NCBI GenBank assembly: GCA_026398275.1
Contig: JAPLTF010000062.1
Coordinates: forward strand, 1 to 64,000
Origin: Verrucomicrobiota bacterium
GTDB lineage: Bacteria > Verrucomicrobiota > Verrucomicrobiia > Chthoniobacterales > Terrimicrobiaceae
Reading direction: 5' to 3'
Length of the DNA stretch: 64,000 nt
The notes under the pieces were generated by a model that worked only from the letters and a program-made list of their open reading frames with translations, was not told where the DNA came from and did no database searches. This document shows, piece after piece, positions 19,627 to 28,434 of the stretch (its first letter is position 1; each line of letters opens with the position of its first letter). The translations under genes and the position numbers were made by a program.

Positions 19627-21933
19627 TTGCGGACAACCGTGACCGGCATCTTTCCGTTCCTGCGGCAAAGGCTGCCGTTTCTCGGGCTGCTGCTCGCAGC
19701 GATCGCGGGAATTCTATTTTCCGATTTTGTGGCCTCGCCGTCCGGGGTCTTCTGTGCGCTTGCCGCGGTGTTTCTCCTGTTGGCTTTGTGTCTCGCACGA
19801 GGCCCGTGGATATATCTCTCCGTGGCGTGTGCGTTCGCGTGCGTGCATGTCTGGCAGACGCGGGAGTCGACGTCGCAGGAGCTTGCGGCATTGGTCAAGG
19901 CCGGCCGGTTCCTCGTCGTGGCCAGGGGAAGCGTCTTCTCCGATCCCGTTGCCTATGGTGCGGCGCATGAGCGCTTCACCATGCGGGTGGAGTCGTTGGA
20001 GATTGAGGGGAAGGCGCTTCGCCCCTCGGCAAGCGTGGCGGTTGTCACCCCGGCACCTGCTCCGGCTCAGGGGGATCAAGTCACCGTCACCGGGAGCCTG
20101 CAGGTCATCGCTCCACCGCGGAATCCCGGGGAATTCGATGCGAAATCCTGGATGGCGCGCAACGGCGTCACCTGCCAGATCGACGTTGCGGCGGCCGGGG
20201 ATGTCCTCATTGACAGGAAGGCTCCGGACTATGCGCTGATCAGCATCGCCAACCGCTCCCGGAAGTGGATGGAGCAAACCCTGAGGCTGGGGATTTCGGA
20301 TGACCCCGTGGTCTGCGATTTTCTTGCCGGAATGGTCCTCGGAGTGACCGCCTCGATACCCGACGCGCTCCAGCAGGAATTCCGGAACACGGGAACGTAT
20401 CACCTGTTTTCCGTCAGCGGGCTTCACGTCGGGATGATCGCCCTGATCCTCTGGCAGGCGCTCAAAATCGGTGGTGTCAGCAGGCGATGGGCGGTTCTGG
20501 TGATCATCCCCGCGCTGTTTTTCTATGCGCTGCTCACCGGGTGGAAGCCTTCGAGCCTGAGGTCGGCGGTGATGTCCGCAATTTTTCTGATCGGGATGAC
20601 ATCCTCGCGCCAGCCGGTCCCGATCAACTCGCTCTGCGCCGCAGCCTTTCTCATTCTTGTGCAGTGGACGAACGAGATCTTCAACCCGGGGTTCCAGTTG
20701 TCGTTCCTTGTGGTGGCGGCCATCCTGTTGCTTGCTGTCCCCCTTCACGACTTGATCCGGAAGCACTGCCATCCGGATTCCTTCGTTCCCCGCCAGCTCT
20801 GGACGAGATCGCAGAAGTGGGCATGGGAGGCCGTGGAAGGTCTTGGCGGGCTTGTCTCCGTGTCGCTTGCGGCGTGGGTGGGATCGCTTCCGCTGACCCT
20901 TTGGTATTTCCACATGGTGTCCTTCTCGGCACTGCCGGCGAACCTGCTCATCGTGCCGCTGGCGTTTGTGATCATGGTGACCGCCGCACTCGCGCTCTTC
21001 GGCGGGGTGTTCCCGGGCACGCTGGCCGCGATTTTCAACAATGCGAACTGGGTGTTTTCGAAGTTGCTTCTGGGAACCGTCCACCTGATATCGTGCCTGC
21101 CCGCATCGTTCGTCTATGTGGGGAGCCCGGCCCCGGCACCGGTGAGCGTCACGGTTTTTGATTTTGGCGCGGGCGGTGGCGCGGGCATCGAATCGGCCGG
21201 GAGGATCTGGCTGATCGATTGCGGTCCGAAGCATGAGTTCGGCGGAGTGTTGGCGCCCTGGCTGCGCAGCCGCGGCAAGCCCGCGCCGGAGGGAGTGATT
21301 TTGACGCACGGCGATGCGCGCCACATCGGGGGGGCTGGGGAACTGGTAGGGAGCAATCCGCCTGGCGTCATTGTCGAGTCGATGCTCGATGACCGGTCCT
21401 CGCAGAGGAACCAGCTCGCGAAGCGTCTGCTGGAACTTCGGATTCCGAAGTCCCTGCACCGGGCAGGAGACACGATCCGGATTTCCAAGGACGCCACCCT
21501 GCGGGTGCTGTATCCTCCACCGGGAATCCCGCGCGATGTGGCCGATGACAAGGCCCTGGTGCTGAGGTTGGACACCGCGCGGACGAGAGTGCTTTTTCTG
21601 TCCGATGCCGGACCGGCAACGCTTGAGTGGCTCGTTCAAAACGCGCCATCCGAGCTGCCTGCGGACGTCATCATCAAGGGAGCGCCGCGCTCGGGAGTGC
21701 CGATGGATACGGCGTTCGTCGATGCTGTCCGGCCAGGCCTGATCGTTTCGACGGCAGCGCATTTTCCCGAGAGCGAGCGGATGGATGAGAGTTGGAAGCG
21801 GCTCGTCGAGGCCCGCGGGATCCGGGTTTTCCGTCAGGATCTCTCCGGTGCGGTGCGGATAGATATCAGGCCGCAGGGATACGAGGCGTCCGGATTTTTT
21901 GACGGGTCGCGATTTTCCGCGCCCTTGAAGTGA
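19627..21933 (+). CDS. comEC: ComEC/Rec2-family DNA uptake channel protein
   Basis: 768 residues. ComEC forms the inner-membrane channel for single-stranded DNA in natural transformation. An N-terminal OB-like region (DUF4131), a multi-spanning Competence domain with HLFSVSGLHVGMIA, and a C-terminal metallo-beta-lactamase-like domain are present in the usual order. The last domain is altered: the metal motif HPDADH reads HGDARH, and the DxGQGDA loop reads DFGAGGGAG, so nuclease activity is doubtful. The start is uncertain: TTG at 19627 or GTG at 19639. No other competence gene is near. The IS4 element begins 20 bp after the stop. Confidence 0.82.
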   Translation: MRTTVTGIFPFLRQRLPFLGLLLAAIAGILFSDFVASPSGVFCALAAVFLLLALCLARGPWIYLSVACAFACVHVWQTRESTSQELAALVKAGRFLVVARGSVFSDPVAYGAAHERFTMRVESLEIEGKALRPSASVAVVTPAPAPAQGDQVTVTGSLQVIAPPRNPGEFDAKSWMARNGVTCQIDVAAAGDVLIDRKAPDYALISIANRSRKWMEQTLRLGISDDPVVCDFLAGMVLGVTASIPDALQQEFRNTGTYHLFSVSGLHVGMIALILWQALKIGGVSRRWAVLVIIPALFFYALLTGWKPSSLRSAVMSAIFLIGMTSSRQPVPINSLCAAAFLILVQWTNEIFNPGFQLSFLVVAAILLLAVPLHDLIRKHCHPDSFVPRQLWTRSQKWAWEAVEGLGGLVSVSLAAWVGSLPLTLWYFHMVSFSALPANLLIVPLAFVIMVTAALALFGGVFPGTLAAIFNNANWVFSKLLLGTVHLISCLPASFVYVGSPAPAPVSVTVFDFGAGGGAGIESAGRIWLIDCGPKHEFGGVLAPWLRSRGKPAPEGVILTHGDARHIGGAGELVGSNPPGVIVESMLDDRSSQRNQLAKRLLELRIPKSLHRAGDTIRISKDATLRVLYPPPGIPRDVADDKALVLRLDTARTRVLFLSDAGPATLEWLVQNAPSELPADVIIKGAPRSGVPMDTAFVDAVRPGLIVSTAAHFPESERMDESWKRLVEARGIRVFRQDLSGAVRIDIRPQGYEASGFFDGSRFSAPLK

Positions 21934-21942
21934 CCTGGCTCA

Positions 21943-21953
21943 GGCGGGACGCC
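21943..21953. repeat. Left target-site duplication of the IS element
   Basis: GGCGGGACGCC directly abuts the left IS end. It is identical to 23389-23399 on the other side. An 11-bp duplication fits the IS4 family. The duplicated word is the core of the dispersed palindrome. Confidence 0.9.
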
Positions 21954-22006
21954 CAATACTGTTGCTTTAGCACTTTACACATCTGATCGTCTGGCGAGAA
22001 TGAGGC

Positions 22007-23194
22007 ATGGCCCGACATGCGCAGTCCCTTTCGACCGGATATGACAACACCCAGCACCTGAGCATGGGGGTTCTGGCGTTGTGTTTTCCTGTTGTGGAGG
22101 TCCAACGCATCATTGAGCAATGCGGCAAGGCCAGCCGCCGGGTCCGGGATCTGCCGGCTGTGGTGGTGGTTTTTTATGTGATGGCGATGAGCTTGTTCCC
22201 GGCGGTGGGCTATCAAAGCGTGCTGCGCTGGCTGCTCTGCGGTCTGCAGTGGCTGGGGTCGGGCAACTTCCGGCTCAGCGGCAAGGGTTCCTTGAGCCGG
22301 GCGAGGCAGCGCCTTGGCGAAGAGCCCGTGAAGCGGGTGTTCGAGCAAATGGCTGCGCCCCTGGCTGACGCCAACCTGCCGGGCAGCTATTGGAAAGGTC
22401 TTCATGTGGTCGCATTGGATGGCAGCACGCTGGCCCTGCAGGACACCGCCTCCAACGAGGCGGCCTTCGGGCGCTCATCGAACCAGAACGGCAAAGCCGC
22501 CTATCCCATGAGCCGGTTTGTCGCTCTGGCCGAAGTGGGCACCCACATGATCTTTGCAGCGCGCCTGGGGCGTTACGACACGTCGGAGATCGAACTGGCC
22601 AAGACGCTTGTTGACCATTTGCGCCCCGGAATGCTTTGTCTTGCCGACCGTCTCTTTCCTGGCACTCCGCTGTGGAAGAAGGCGGCGGCGACCGGATCCC
22701 ATTTGCTTTGGCGGGCCAAGACATCGCTTCAACTAACCCGCATTGAGGACCTGCCCGACGGATCATGGCTGGCGCGCTGGACTCCGTCGCAGGGGCGTAA
22801 AGGCGCCTCCCCGGACCTGGTGGTTCGGGTTGTCGAATACCGCCTCAACTCGCGAGACGGGGAGATCTACCGCCTGATCACCACTCTCACTGATCCCGCC
22901 TTTGCCAGCGCACAAGAGCTGGCCGGGTTCTACCCGCAGCGCTGGGAGGTGGAGCTGACGATCAAAGAGGGCAAGAGCATCCTGCGTCAAAAACAACTCA
23001 CCCTGCGCAGCAAAGTGGCCCCCTTGGTGCGCCAGGAATTTTGGGGGCTGCTCCTGGCCCACTATATGGTGCGTAAAATGATGGCCAGAGCCGCGCTGGA
23101 CCGCGGCATTGATCCCGACGGACTCAGCTTCCAGAACAGCGTGGAAATCATGAAATCCACTCACACAGGCCCTGTCCTGTCCTTTTCCCCCTGA
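22007..23194 (+). CDS. IS4-family transposase, frame ends early at a CCC-TGA
   Basis: 395 residues up to the first stop. The DDE triad is D138 (VVALDGST), D214 (LCLADRLFPG) and E316. E316 is part of FYPQRWEVELTIKEGK, which fits the IS4 YREK spacing Y-(2)-R-(3)-E-(6)-K exactly. The frame stops at TGA 23192-23194, but the next frame continues from GAG 23193 with EARKSVIGTMLRDIGFS and a basic tail typical of the family, ending with TAA at the first bases of the right terminal repeat. The joined protein would be ~455 residues. The N-terminal half is complete, so only the last 60 residues are split off. Confidence 0.88.
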   Translation: MARHAQSLSTGYDNTQHLSMGVLALCFPVVEVQRIIEQCGKASRRVRDLPAVVVVFYVMAMSLFPAVGYQSVLRWLLCGLQWLGSGNFRLSGKGSLSRARQRLGEEPVKRVFEQMAAPLADANLPGSYWKGLHVVALDGSTLALQDTASNEAAFGRSSNQNGKAAYPMSRFVALAEVGTHMIFAARLGRYDTSEIELAKTLVDHLRPGMLCLADRLFPGTPLWKKAAATGSHLLWRAKTSLQLTRIEDLPDGSWLARWTPSQGRKGASPDLVVRVVEYRLNSRDGEIYRLITTLTDPAFASAQELAGFYPQRWEVELTIKEGKSILRQKQLTLRSKVAPLVRQEFWGLLLAHYMVRKMMARAALDRGIDPDGLSFQNSVEIMKSTHTGPVLSFSP

Positions 23195-23375
23195 GGCAAG
23201 GAAGTCGGTCATCGGAACCATGCTGCGAGACATCGGCTTCAGCAAAGCGGGCTCCAGCCGTGGCCGGAGCAAAGAACGAACCATCAAAAGCAAGCCGAGG
23301 CCGAAGTTTCCGGTGAGAAAATTGGGTGCCCGACCAAAGACGGCGGCGACATCATTTGTGATCGAAATTGCTTAA
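23189..23375 (+). other. Transposase C-terminal extension in the +1 frame, with possible shift site
   Basis: At 23189 the sequence CCC-TGA ends the zero frame. A slip of one base forward (CCC to CCT) gives GAG and an open stretch of 60 codons (23193-23372, stop 23373-23375). The encoded tail (EARKSVIGTMLRDI, then RGRSKERTIKSKPRPKFPVRK) is rich in Arg/Lys like IS4 transposase ends. CCC-UGA is a known +1 frameshift context in at least one Listeria phage. The other explanation is one extra C in the run of five C at 23187-23191, by mutation or sequencing error. Confidence 0.6.
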
Positions 23376-23388
23376 AGCAACAGTATTG

Positions 23389-23399
23389 GGCGGGACGCC
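23389..23399. repeat. Right target-site duplication of the IS element
   Basis: GGCGGGACGCC starts on the base after the right IS end and repeats 21943-21953 exactly. It continues into TG as in the other palindrome copies, so the right half of the original repeat follows here. Confidence 0.9.
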
Positions 23400-23432
23400 T
23401 GCTCCACGCCGCTTATGCCAGCGTCATTCGGC

Positions 23433-24509
23433 TCAGGCCGCGACGACGTTGATGTCTTCCGGCTGGATTCGGGCAAAAACCGTTTCGCCCTCATGGAAGT
23501 CCATCTCCTCCTGCCCGTCATTTGCGAGGAGGGCACCGAGCTCGAGCCCCCCCTGCACCGAGATCGTGAGGTCGTCGACAGCGCCCTTGAAAATCTCCAC
23601 GGAAATGCGCCCCGGGAAACAATTGTCTCCGCCGGGGTTGGCGCGATAGAGGCGGATTTTTTCCGGGCGGAGGGAGAGGAGGATTTTTTCGCCGGCCGCC
23701 TGGGGACCTGACTTGAGGCGCAGCTCGAGGCCGCCCTCGAGCCGGCAGAGCGGCCGCCCGTCCCCGTTCGAGACCACATCCGCCTCGACGATGTTCGTCT
23801 CGCCGATGAACGTCGCGACGAACCGCGTGGCCGGGCGGTAGTAGATCTCGTTCACCGTGCCGATCTGTTCGACCCGTCCGGCGTTCATCACGGCGACGCG
23901 GTCGCTCATGGTCAGCGCCTCCTCCTGGTCGTGCGTCACGAAGATAAACGTGATGCCGAGGCGCTTCTGAAGCTGCTTGAGCTCGACCCGCATCTGGATC
24001 CGGAGCTTGGCATCCAGGGCGCTGAGCGGCTCGTCGAGGAGAAGGACCTTCGGCTCGCAGACAATCGCCCGGGCGAGCGCGACCCGCTGGCGCTGGCCAC
24101 CGGACATCTGCGCCGGCTTCCTGTCCACAAACTGGCCGAGGGCGGTCATCTCCACAACGAGGTCGACCCGGCGCTTGATTTCCGCGGCCGGAACTTTCTT
24201 CATCCGCAATCCGAATGCGATGTTCTCAAAAATCGTCAGGTGCGGAAAAAGCGCGTAGCTCTGGAATACTTGGTTGACGTCCCGCTTGTAGGGGGGGGCG
24301 AAGGTCACATCATCACCCCCGATCAAAACGCGTCCCGTGCTGGGCGTATCGAAGCCGCTGATGAGCCGGAGGCAGGTGGTCTTCCCGCACCCCGAGGGGC
24401 CGAGAAACGTCATGAACTCGCCCTCCTTGATTTCGAAACTGACATTTCGCAGGGCGGTGAAATTCCCAAAGGTCTTACTGACATCCCGGAGCTCAACCAT
24501 GTTTGCCAT
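23433..24509 (-). CDS. ABC transporter ATPase, PotA/FbpC-like
   Basis: 358 residues. Walker A GPSGCGKTT, signature MSGGQRQRVALARA, Walker B VLLLDEPLSALDAK and the switch His in FVTHDQEEAL are all intact. A C-terminal TOBE-type region (~240-350) follows, as in PotA, the ATPase of spermidine/putrescine importers, and in related iron or sulfate systems. No permease or binding-protein gene lies beside it, so it is an orphan here and its substrate is unknown. It sits downstream of fabH on the same strand, with 63 bp between that include part of a GGCGGGACGC repeat. Confidence 0.85.
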   Translation of the reverse strand: MANMVELRDVSKTFGNFTALRNVSFEIKEGEFMTFLGPSGCGKTTCLRLISGFDTPSTGRVLIGGDDVTFAPPYKRDVNQVFQSYALFPHLTIFENIAFGLRMKKVPAAEIKRRVDLVVEMTALGQFVDRKPAQMSGGQRQRVALARAIVCEPKVLLLDEPLSALDAKLRIQMRVELKQLQKRLGITFIFVTHDQEEALTMSDRVAVMNAGRVEQIGTVNEIYYRPATRFVATFIGETNIVEADVVSNGDGRPLCRLEGGLELRLKSGPQAAGEKILLSLRPEKIRLYRANPGGDNCFPGRISVEIFKGAVDDLTISVQGGLELGALLANDGQEEMDFHEGETVFARIQPEDINVVAA

Positions 24510-24510
24510 T

Positions 24511-24521
24511 GGCGGGACGCT
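24511..24521. repeat. Partial copy of the GGCGGGACGCC repeat
   Basis: GGCGGGACGCT matches the dispersed core at 10 of 11 bases and lies in the 63-bp gap between fabH and the ATPase gene. The flanking palindrome arms are missing. Confidence 0.55.
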
Positions 24522-24572
24522 AACCTCTGGAGTGGCTCAAAGCCATGAAATTTCTGACCGGAAATCCCAGGA

Positions 24573-25589
24573 TCACCACTGCACAACGGAGCTCGCGTAG
24601 GTGAGCCCTCCGCCGAAGACGACCAGGAGGATGTAGTCCCCGACCTGGAAGCGGCCCGTGCGGTTCGCCTCGTCCAGTGCGATCGCCACGGCGGCCGCCG
24701 AGGTGTTGCCGTAGCGGTCGAGATTGATATGAAACTTGCTCATCGGCACATTCAGCCGCGACGCCATCGCTTCGATGATGCGGATGTTTGCCTGGTGGGG
24801 GATGATGCATTTCAGGTCGTCGGTCGTCAGCCCGCTCTGCTCCAGCGCCTTCTGGGCGGCCTTCATCATCGACGTGACCGCCTGCTTGAATGTCTCGCGG
24901 CCGTTCATGTGAAGCGTGTTGAGCTTTTGGTCCGCGTTGTCCCTGGTGATCGGGACGGCGCACCCGCCGCCCGGCATGTGCAGAATGTCCCCGAAATTGC
25001 CATCGCTGCCCATGTAGGTCGTGATCACCCCGTGGGAGCCCTCGCGGTTCCGCAGCACCGCAGCGCCGGCACCATCGCCGAAAAGCACGCAGGTGTTCCG
25101 GTCCTGCCAGTTGACAATCGAACTGAGCTTGTCGGCTCCGATCACCAGCACGGTGCTGTAAGTGTGGTTGGCGATGAACTGCTGCGCGATCTCCACAGAA
25201 TAGAGAAATCCCGAGCAGGCGGCGTTGACATCGAAGCAGGCGGCATTTTTAGCGCCGATCAGCCTCTGGACATGGCAGGCGGTGGATGGGAAGAAGGTAT
25301 CGGGCGTGATGGTGGCGACCAGAATCAGATCAATCTCATCCACGGTGACCCCGGCGTTTTCCATGGCCCGCTTCGCCGCGGCCGCCGCCAGGTGGCTCGT
25401 GAACTCGCCCTCTTTTGCGATGCGCCGTTCGCGGATCCCGGTCCGGTCCATGATCCACTGGTCATCGGTATCAACGATGGCCTCCAGGTCGGCATTCGTC
25501 AGAATCCGTTCCGGGACGTAGCTGCCGGTGCCGATGATCGAGACCGTGCGGTTAGGCTGTGGCGTTTTGGCCGTTGGTGACTTTTTCAT
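24573..25589 (-). CDS. fabH: 3-oxoacyl-ACP synthase III
   Basis: 338 residues. FabH starts fatty acid synthesis by condensing acetyl-CoA with malonyl-ACP. The triad is complete: C125 in VNAACSGFLYS, H265 in IIPHQANIR and N295 in DRYGNTSAAA. The N-terminus GTGSYVPERILTNADLE is typical after a 15-residue extension. Its start overlaps the plsX end by 38 bp, so the two are translationally linked. The order yceD-rpmF-plsX-fabH is widely conserved and couples ribosome and lipid synthesis. Confidence 0.95.
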   Translation of the reverse strand: MKKSPTAKTPQPNRTVSIIGTGSYVPERILTNADLEAIVDTDDQWIMDRTGIRERRIAKEGEFTSHLAAAAAKRAMENAGVTVDEIDLILVATITPDTFFPSTACHVQRLIGAKNAACFDVNAACSGFLYSVEIAQQFIANHTYSTVLVIGADKLSSIVNWQDRNTCVLFGDGAGAAVLRNREGSHGVITTYMGSDGNFGDILHMPGGGCAVPITRDNADQKLNTLHMNGRETFKQAVTSMMKAAQKALEQSGLTTDDLKCIIPHQANIRIIEAMASRLNVPMSKFHINLDRYGNTSAAAVAIALDEANRTGRFQVGDYILLVVFGGGLTYASSVVQW

Positions 25590-26586
25590 GGTGTGATTTT
25601 ATCGCTTCAACGATGCGCCGGTTGACCTGCTGCCCGACCGCGGCCCGCGCCACCCGGATCGCATTCCGGAGGGCGCGCGGCGAGGAATTGCCGTGGGCCT
25701 TGATGCAGATTCCGTTGACGCCGAGGAGCGGCGTGCCGCCGTATTCGTCGGTGCTCGTCCGGTCTTTGATCGAGCGGAATGCGCCGCGGCAGAGGAGGGC
25801 GCCGAGCAGGCGGATGGGATTTTTTTTCAGCTCCTCGCGGAACCATCCGAAGAACGATTTCGCAAGCCCTTCGATGGTTTTGAGGACAATGTTGCCGACG
25901 AAGCCGTCGCACACGACGACTTCGACAGGTTTCCGGAAGATCGAATGCCCCTCGACATTTCCGGCGAAGTTGACCGGGGCGGCGGAGAGCAGCGCATGGC
26001 ATTCCTTGGCGAATTCGGTTCCCTTCGAGGCTTCCGTTCCAATGTTGAAGAGCCCGACCTTGGGTTCGGGACAGTTCAGAAGTTCGCGGTAATAAATGCT
26101 GCCCATGACGGCAAATCCGACGATGTGTTCGGGTGCGGGATCGATGTTGGCGCCGCCATCGATCAGGAGAAAGACGCCATTGTCCGCAGGAATCAGAACG
26201 GCCAAGCCCGCCCGGTCAATGCCCGGCAGGGTTCTGAGCTTGATCGTGGCAGCGGCCACAAGGGCACCGGTGTGGCCGGCGGAGACAATCGCGTCCGCCT
26301 CGCCGCTCTTCACGAGGTCGACCGCCCGGCTCACCGAGGAATCTTTTTTCTTCCTGACGCTGTCGATGCCACTGTCGCTCATGTCCACGACCTGGGAGGC
26401 ATGGTGAACGGAAATCCGATCCGACAGCCCCTCGGTGTCATGGCGCAAAAGCTCCGCACGAACTTTTTGCTCGTCTCCGACGAAAACGATGGAGACATCG
26501 GCAAAGTCGCGCAGAGCGGCGACCGCTCCTGCCACAGGATTGCCCGGAGCAAAATCCCCGCCCATCGCATCTAGGGCAATTTTCAT
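25552..26586 (-). CDS. plsX: Phosphate acyltransferase
   Basis: 344 residues. PlsX makes acyl-phosphate from acyl-ACP for phospholipid synthesis at the membrane. The start MKIALDAMGGDFAPGNPVAGA, the stretch IVSAGHTGALVAAATIKLRTLPGIDRA and the end SPRALRNAIRVARAAV are all family typical, and length is normal. It lies 24 bp after rpmF and overlaps fabH by 38 bp. Confidence 0.95.
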   Translation of the reverse strand: MKIALDAMGGDFAPGNPVAGAVAALRDFADVSIVFVGDEQKVRAELLRHDTEGLSDRISVHHASQVVDMSDSGIDSVRKKKDSSVSRAVDLVKSGEADAIVSAGHTGALVAAATIKLRTLPGIDRAGLAVLIPADNGVFLLIDGGANIDPAPEHIVGFAVMGSIYYRELLNCPEPKVGLFNIGTEASKGTEFAKECHALLSAAPVNFAGNVEGHSIFRKPVEVVVCDGFVGNIVLKTIEGLAKSFFGWFREELKKNPIRLLGALLCRGAFRSIKDRTSTDEYGGTPLLGVNGICIKAHGNSSPRALRNAIRVARAAVGQQVNRRIVEAIKSHHEKVTNGQNATA

Positions 26587-26610
26587 GCGGGAGAAACCCG
26601 GCCCGCCGGA

Positions 26611-26793
26611 TTATTCGGCACCAATCGTCAGGACCTGCCTCTTATTATAATATCCACAGGACGGGCAGGCGATATGCGGGAGCACGCTGGCTCCGCATTG
26701 CGGGCATTTGCCAAGTTTCGGTGCGCGCCAGCGGTTCGCGGCCTTGCGTGTGCGAAGCCGCATCTTTGATGTTTTGCGTTTGGGGACTCCCAT
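26611..26793 (-). CDS. rpmF: 50S ribosomal protein L32
   Basis: 60 residues, [18 protein letters not shown] at the start. Two CxxC pairs (CPQC and CPSC) make this the zinc-binding form. It lies 13 bp after yceD and 24 bp before plsX on the same strand, its usual place. The C-terminus runs slightly past the second CxxC, which is normal. Confidence 0.96.
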   Translation of the reverse strand: MGVPKRKTSKMRLRTRKAANRWRAPKLGKCPQCGASVLPHIACPSCGYYNKRQVLTIGAE

Positions 26794-26806
26794 AAATGTT
26801 TTGTAA

Positions 26807-27247
26807 TTAGTTTTTTAGCTTGTCTAGTGCATCCCATGCCGACGCACCCTTTTCCGGTGGATGCAGGCTGGTGCGCGGGGCACCGGCAGGGCACTCTGCT
26901 CCCGAATCGCATTTGGGATGCGGAGGCAAGAGGAGATGAATATCTTCCCGAACGAACGGGGTCAAGTCTATCTGTTCGCGTCCGGTAAGTTCGGTTTGCA
27001 GGGAAAACGGATCCGCGACGACGTCGATTTCCATGTCGGCGAGGCAGACGACGCACTGCATGCGGACGCGCACGGAGACCCGGCCGGTGGCAAAAAGCCC
27101 CCCTTCGCTCATCCCGACATCCAGCGAATACGACAGGGGGGAAACGGGAACGGCACCTGCCTCCTGGAGACCCAGGCCGGCGGGATCCTCATCCCCCTCC
27201 AGGTGGAGGGTGTCCCCCTGGGGTATCTGGCGAATATGCACTTTCAT
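26807..27247 (-). CDS. DUF177 / YceD-family protein
   Basis: 146 residues from the ATG at 27247 ([12 protein letters not shown]); seven extra residues are possible upstream. The family is linked to 23S rRNA accumulation and is nearly always encoded beside rpmF, as here (13 bp). The conserved part is [18 protein letters not shown] with its cysteine pair and the later [20 protein letters not shown]. The end (WDALDKLKN) is the usual W-x-L-x-x-L tail. Confidence 0.85.
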   Translation of the reverse strand: MKVHIRQIPQGDTLHLEGDEDPAGLGLQEAGAVPVSPLSYSLDVGMSEGGLFATGRVSVRVRMQCVVCLADMEIDVVADPFSLQTELTGREQIDLTPFVREDIHLLLPPHPKCDSGAECPAGAPRTSLHPPEKGASAWDALDKLKN

Positions 27248-27336
27248 GGGCCTGCACTTGGTTAACACTGCATCACTCAGGGGTCAACGTGGTTCATGGA
27301 AACAACGCATTTTGGCCGGGCTTCGGCCCGACCCGC

Positions 27337-28323
27337 TCAGGAAGGTCCCTGTATGAACGGAGCGACCTCGGCACGATAGAAGCGTCCGAGTTCCTCATGC
27401 AGGGCGGGCTCCAGGGGCGGCATGCCCGTCGCCTGGGCATTTGATGTGGCATGGGCGGGCCGGCTGGAGCCGGGGATCACCACCGAGACCGCCTTGTGAT
27501 CCAGCACGAATCGCAAAGCCAGCTGGGGGAGACTCATCCCGTGCGGCACCATGCTTTGAACCTTCGCCACGATCTGCAGACCGCGGTCGAGAGGGAGCCC
27601 GCAGAAGGTGATCGCTTCATTCGCATGTGGAGTGACGGGGGAGGGGCTTCCCGTGTAGCCGGACGGAATGGGCGGGCCCGTGAGATGCCCGCCCAGCAGG
27701 CCATCGGCCAGGGGAAGCCGGACGATGATTCCCACACCTTTTTCCATCGCGAGAGGGAAGACGTCTTTTTCCGGTTCCTGGCGGAGGACATTGTAGATCA
27801 ATTGCAGCGAGGCGAGCCCCGGCTGCTCCAGGCAGAGCAGCGCCTCCTCGACCGACTCGACACTGGCGCCGAAATTCCGGATTTTTCCATCGGCTTTCAG
27901 CCGGCGAAGCCAGTCAAAGATTTCCCCGTTTTTCAGGACGTCCTTGGGAACGCAGTGCAGCTGGGTGAGGTGGAGGGCGGAAACTCCGAGGCGCTTGAGA
28001 GAGGATTCCGTGGCGGTTCGAATGGCATCCCACGTGTAGCCCGAGGGATAGATCCCGCTGGCCCGCCCGACCTTTGTGGCGACGAGAAAGTCCCCTTTGC
28101 GGTCCTTCAGAAAGTGGCCGAGAACCTCCTCGCTGCGGCCGTTTCCATAGACATCGGCCGTGTCGAAAAAATTCACGCCGGAGTCCGCCGCCGCGATGAG
28201 AATACTGCGCGCGCGCAGGTCGCTCAGCCCGCTCCAGTCGGTGCCGCCCAACTGCCAGCACCCCAAACCGATTTCCGCAACAGAGAGGCCGGTCTTGCCG
28301 AAGAGGCGCGCGTTCATAGCCAA
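27337..28323 (-). CDS. Aldo/keto reductase
   Basis: 328 residues, NADPH-dependent TIM-barrel oxidoreductase. The catalytic tetrad is present: D54 and Y59 in DTADVYGNGRSEEVLG, K84 in VATKVG and H123 in LTQLHCVP. The N-terminus LFGKTGLSVAEIGLGCWQLGG and the cofactor-binding end VSVVIPGSSRP are typical. The substrate is unknown. It is divergent from the HAD gene (~110 bp between). A UUCG-capped GC hairpin just downstream (27317-27330) lacks a U-tract. Confidence 0.87.
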   Translation of the reverse strand: MAMNARLFGKTGLSVAEIGLGCWQLGGTDWSGLSDLRARSILIAAADSGVNFFDTADVYGNGRSEEVLGHFLKDRKGDFLVATKVGRASGIYPSGYTWDAIRTATESSLKRLGVSALHLTQLHCVPKDVLKNGEIFDWLRRLKADGKIRNFGASVESVEEALLCLEQPGLASLQLIYNVLRQEPEKDVFPLAMEKGVGIIVRLPLADGLLGGHLTGPPIPSGYTGSPSPVTPHANEAITFCGLPLDRGLQIVAKVQSMVPHGMSLPQLALRFVLDHKAVSVVIPGSSRPAHATSNAQATGMPPLEPALHEELGRFYRAEVAPFIQGPS

Positions 28324-28434
28324 TGTAGAATGGGGCTTTGCCCGCGGATTATCAAAGGAAATATTCCATCGTCAGGCGGTTGGTTTCCGAATTTTTTGAT
28401 CGCCAGAGCGGCCTCATGGGTGCAGCGATGGGGC

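Larger units (their letters stand above)
21954..23388 (+). mobile_element. IS4-family insertion sequence, 1435 bp
   Basis: Terminal inverted repeats CAATACTGTTGCTTTA are perfect over 16 bp (21954-21969 and 23373-23388) and remain similar a little further in. An 11-bp direct repeat GGCGGGACGCC flanks both ends, so insertion was recent enough to leave it unaltered. One transposase with the DDE and YREK signature fills it. Removing the element and one repeat copy restores a normal copy of the GGCGGGACGCC palindrome behind comEC, which shows the empty site. No passenger gene is present. Confidence 0.92.

Noticed and set aside
19397-19642. Short open frame before comEC
   Set aside because: 81 codons with no recognisable features, overlapping the comEC start; not enough support.
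23433-24509. Complete polyamine import operon
   Set aside because: Only the ATPase is present; neighbours are an IS element and fabH, with no permease or binding protein.
27317-27330. UUCG-capped hairpin as terminator of the aldo/keto reductase gene
   Set aside because: Only a 5-bp stem and no U-tract on the transcribed strand.
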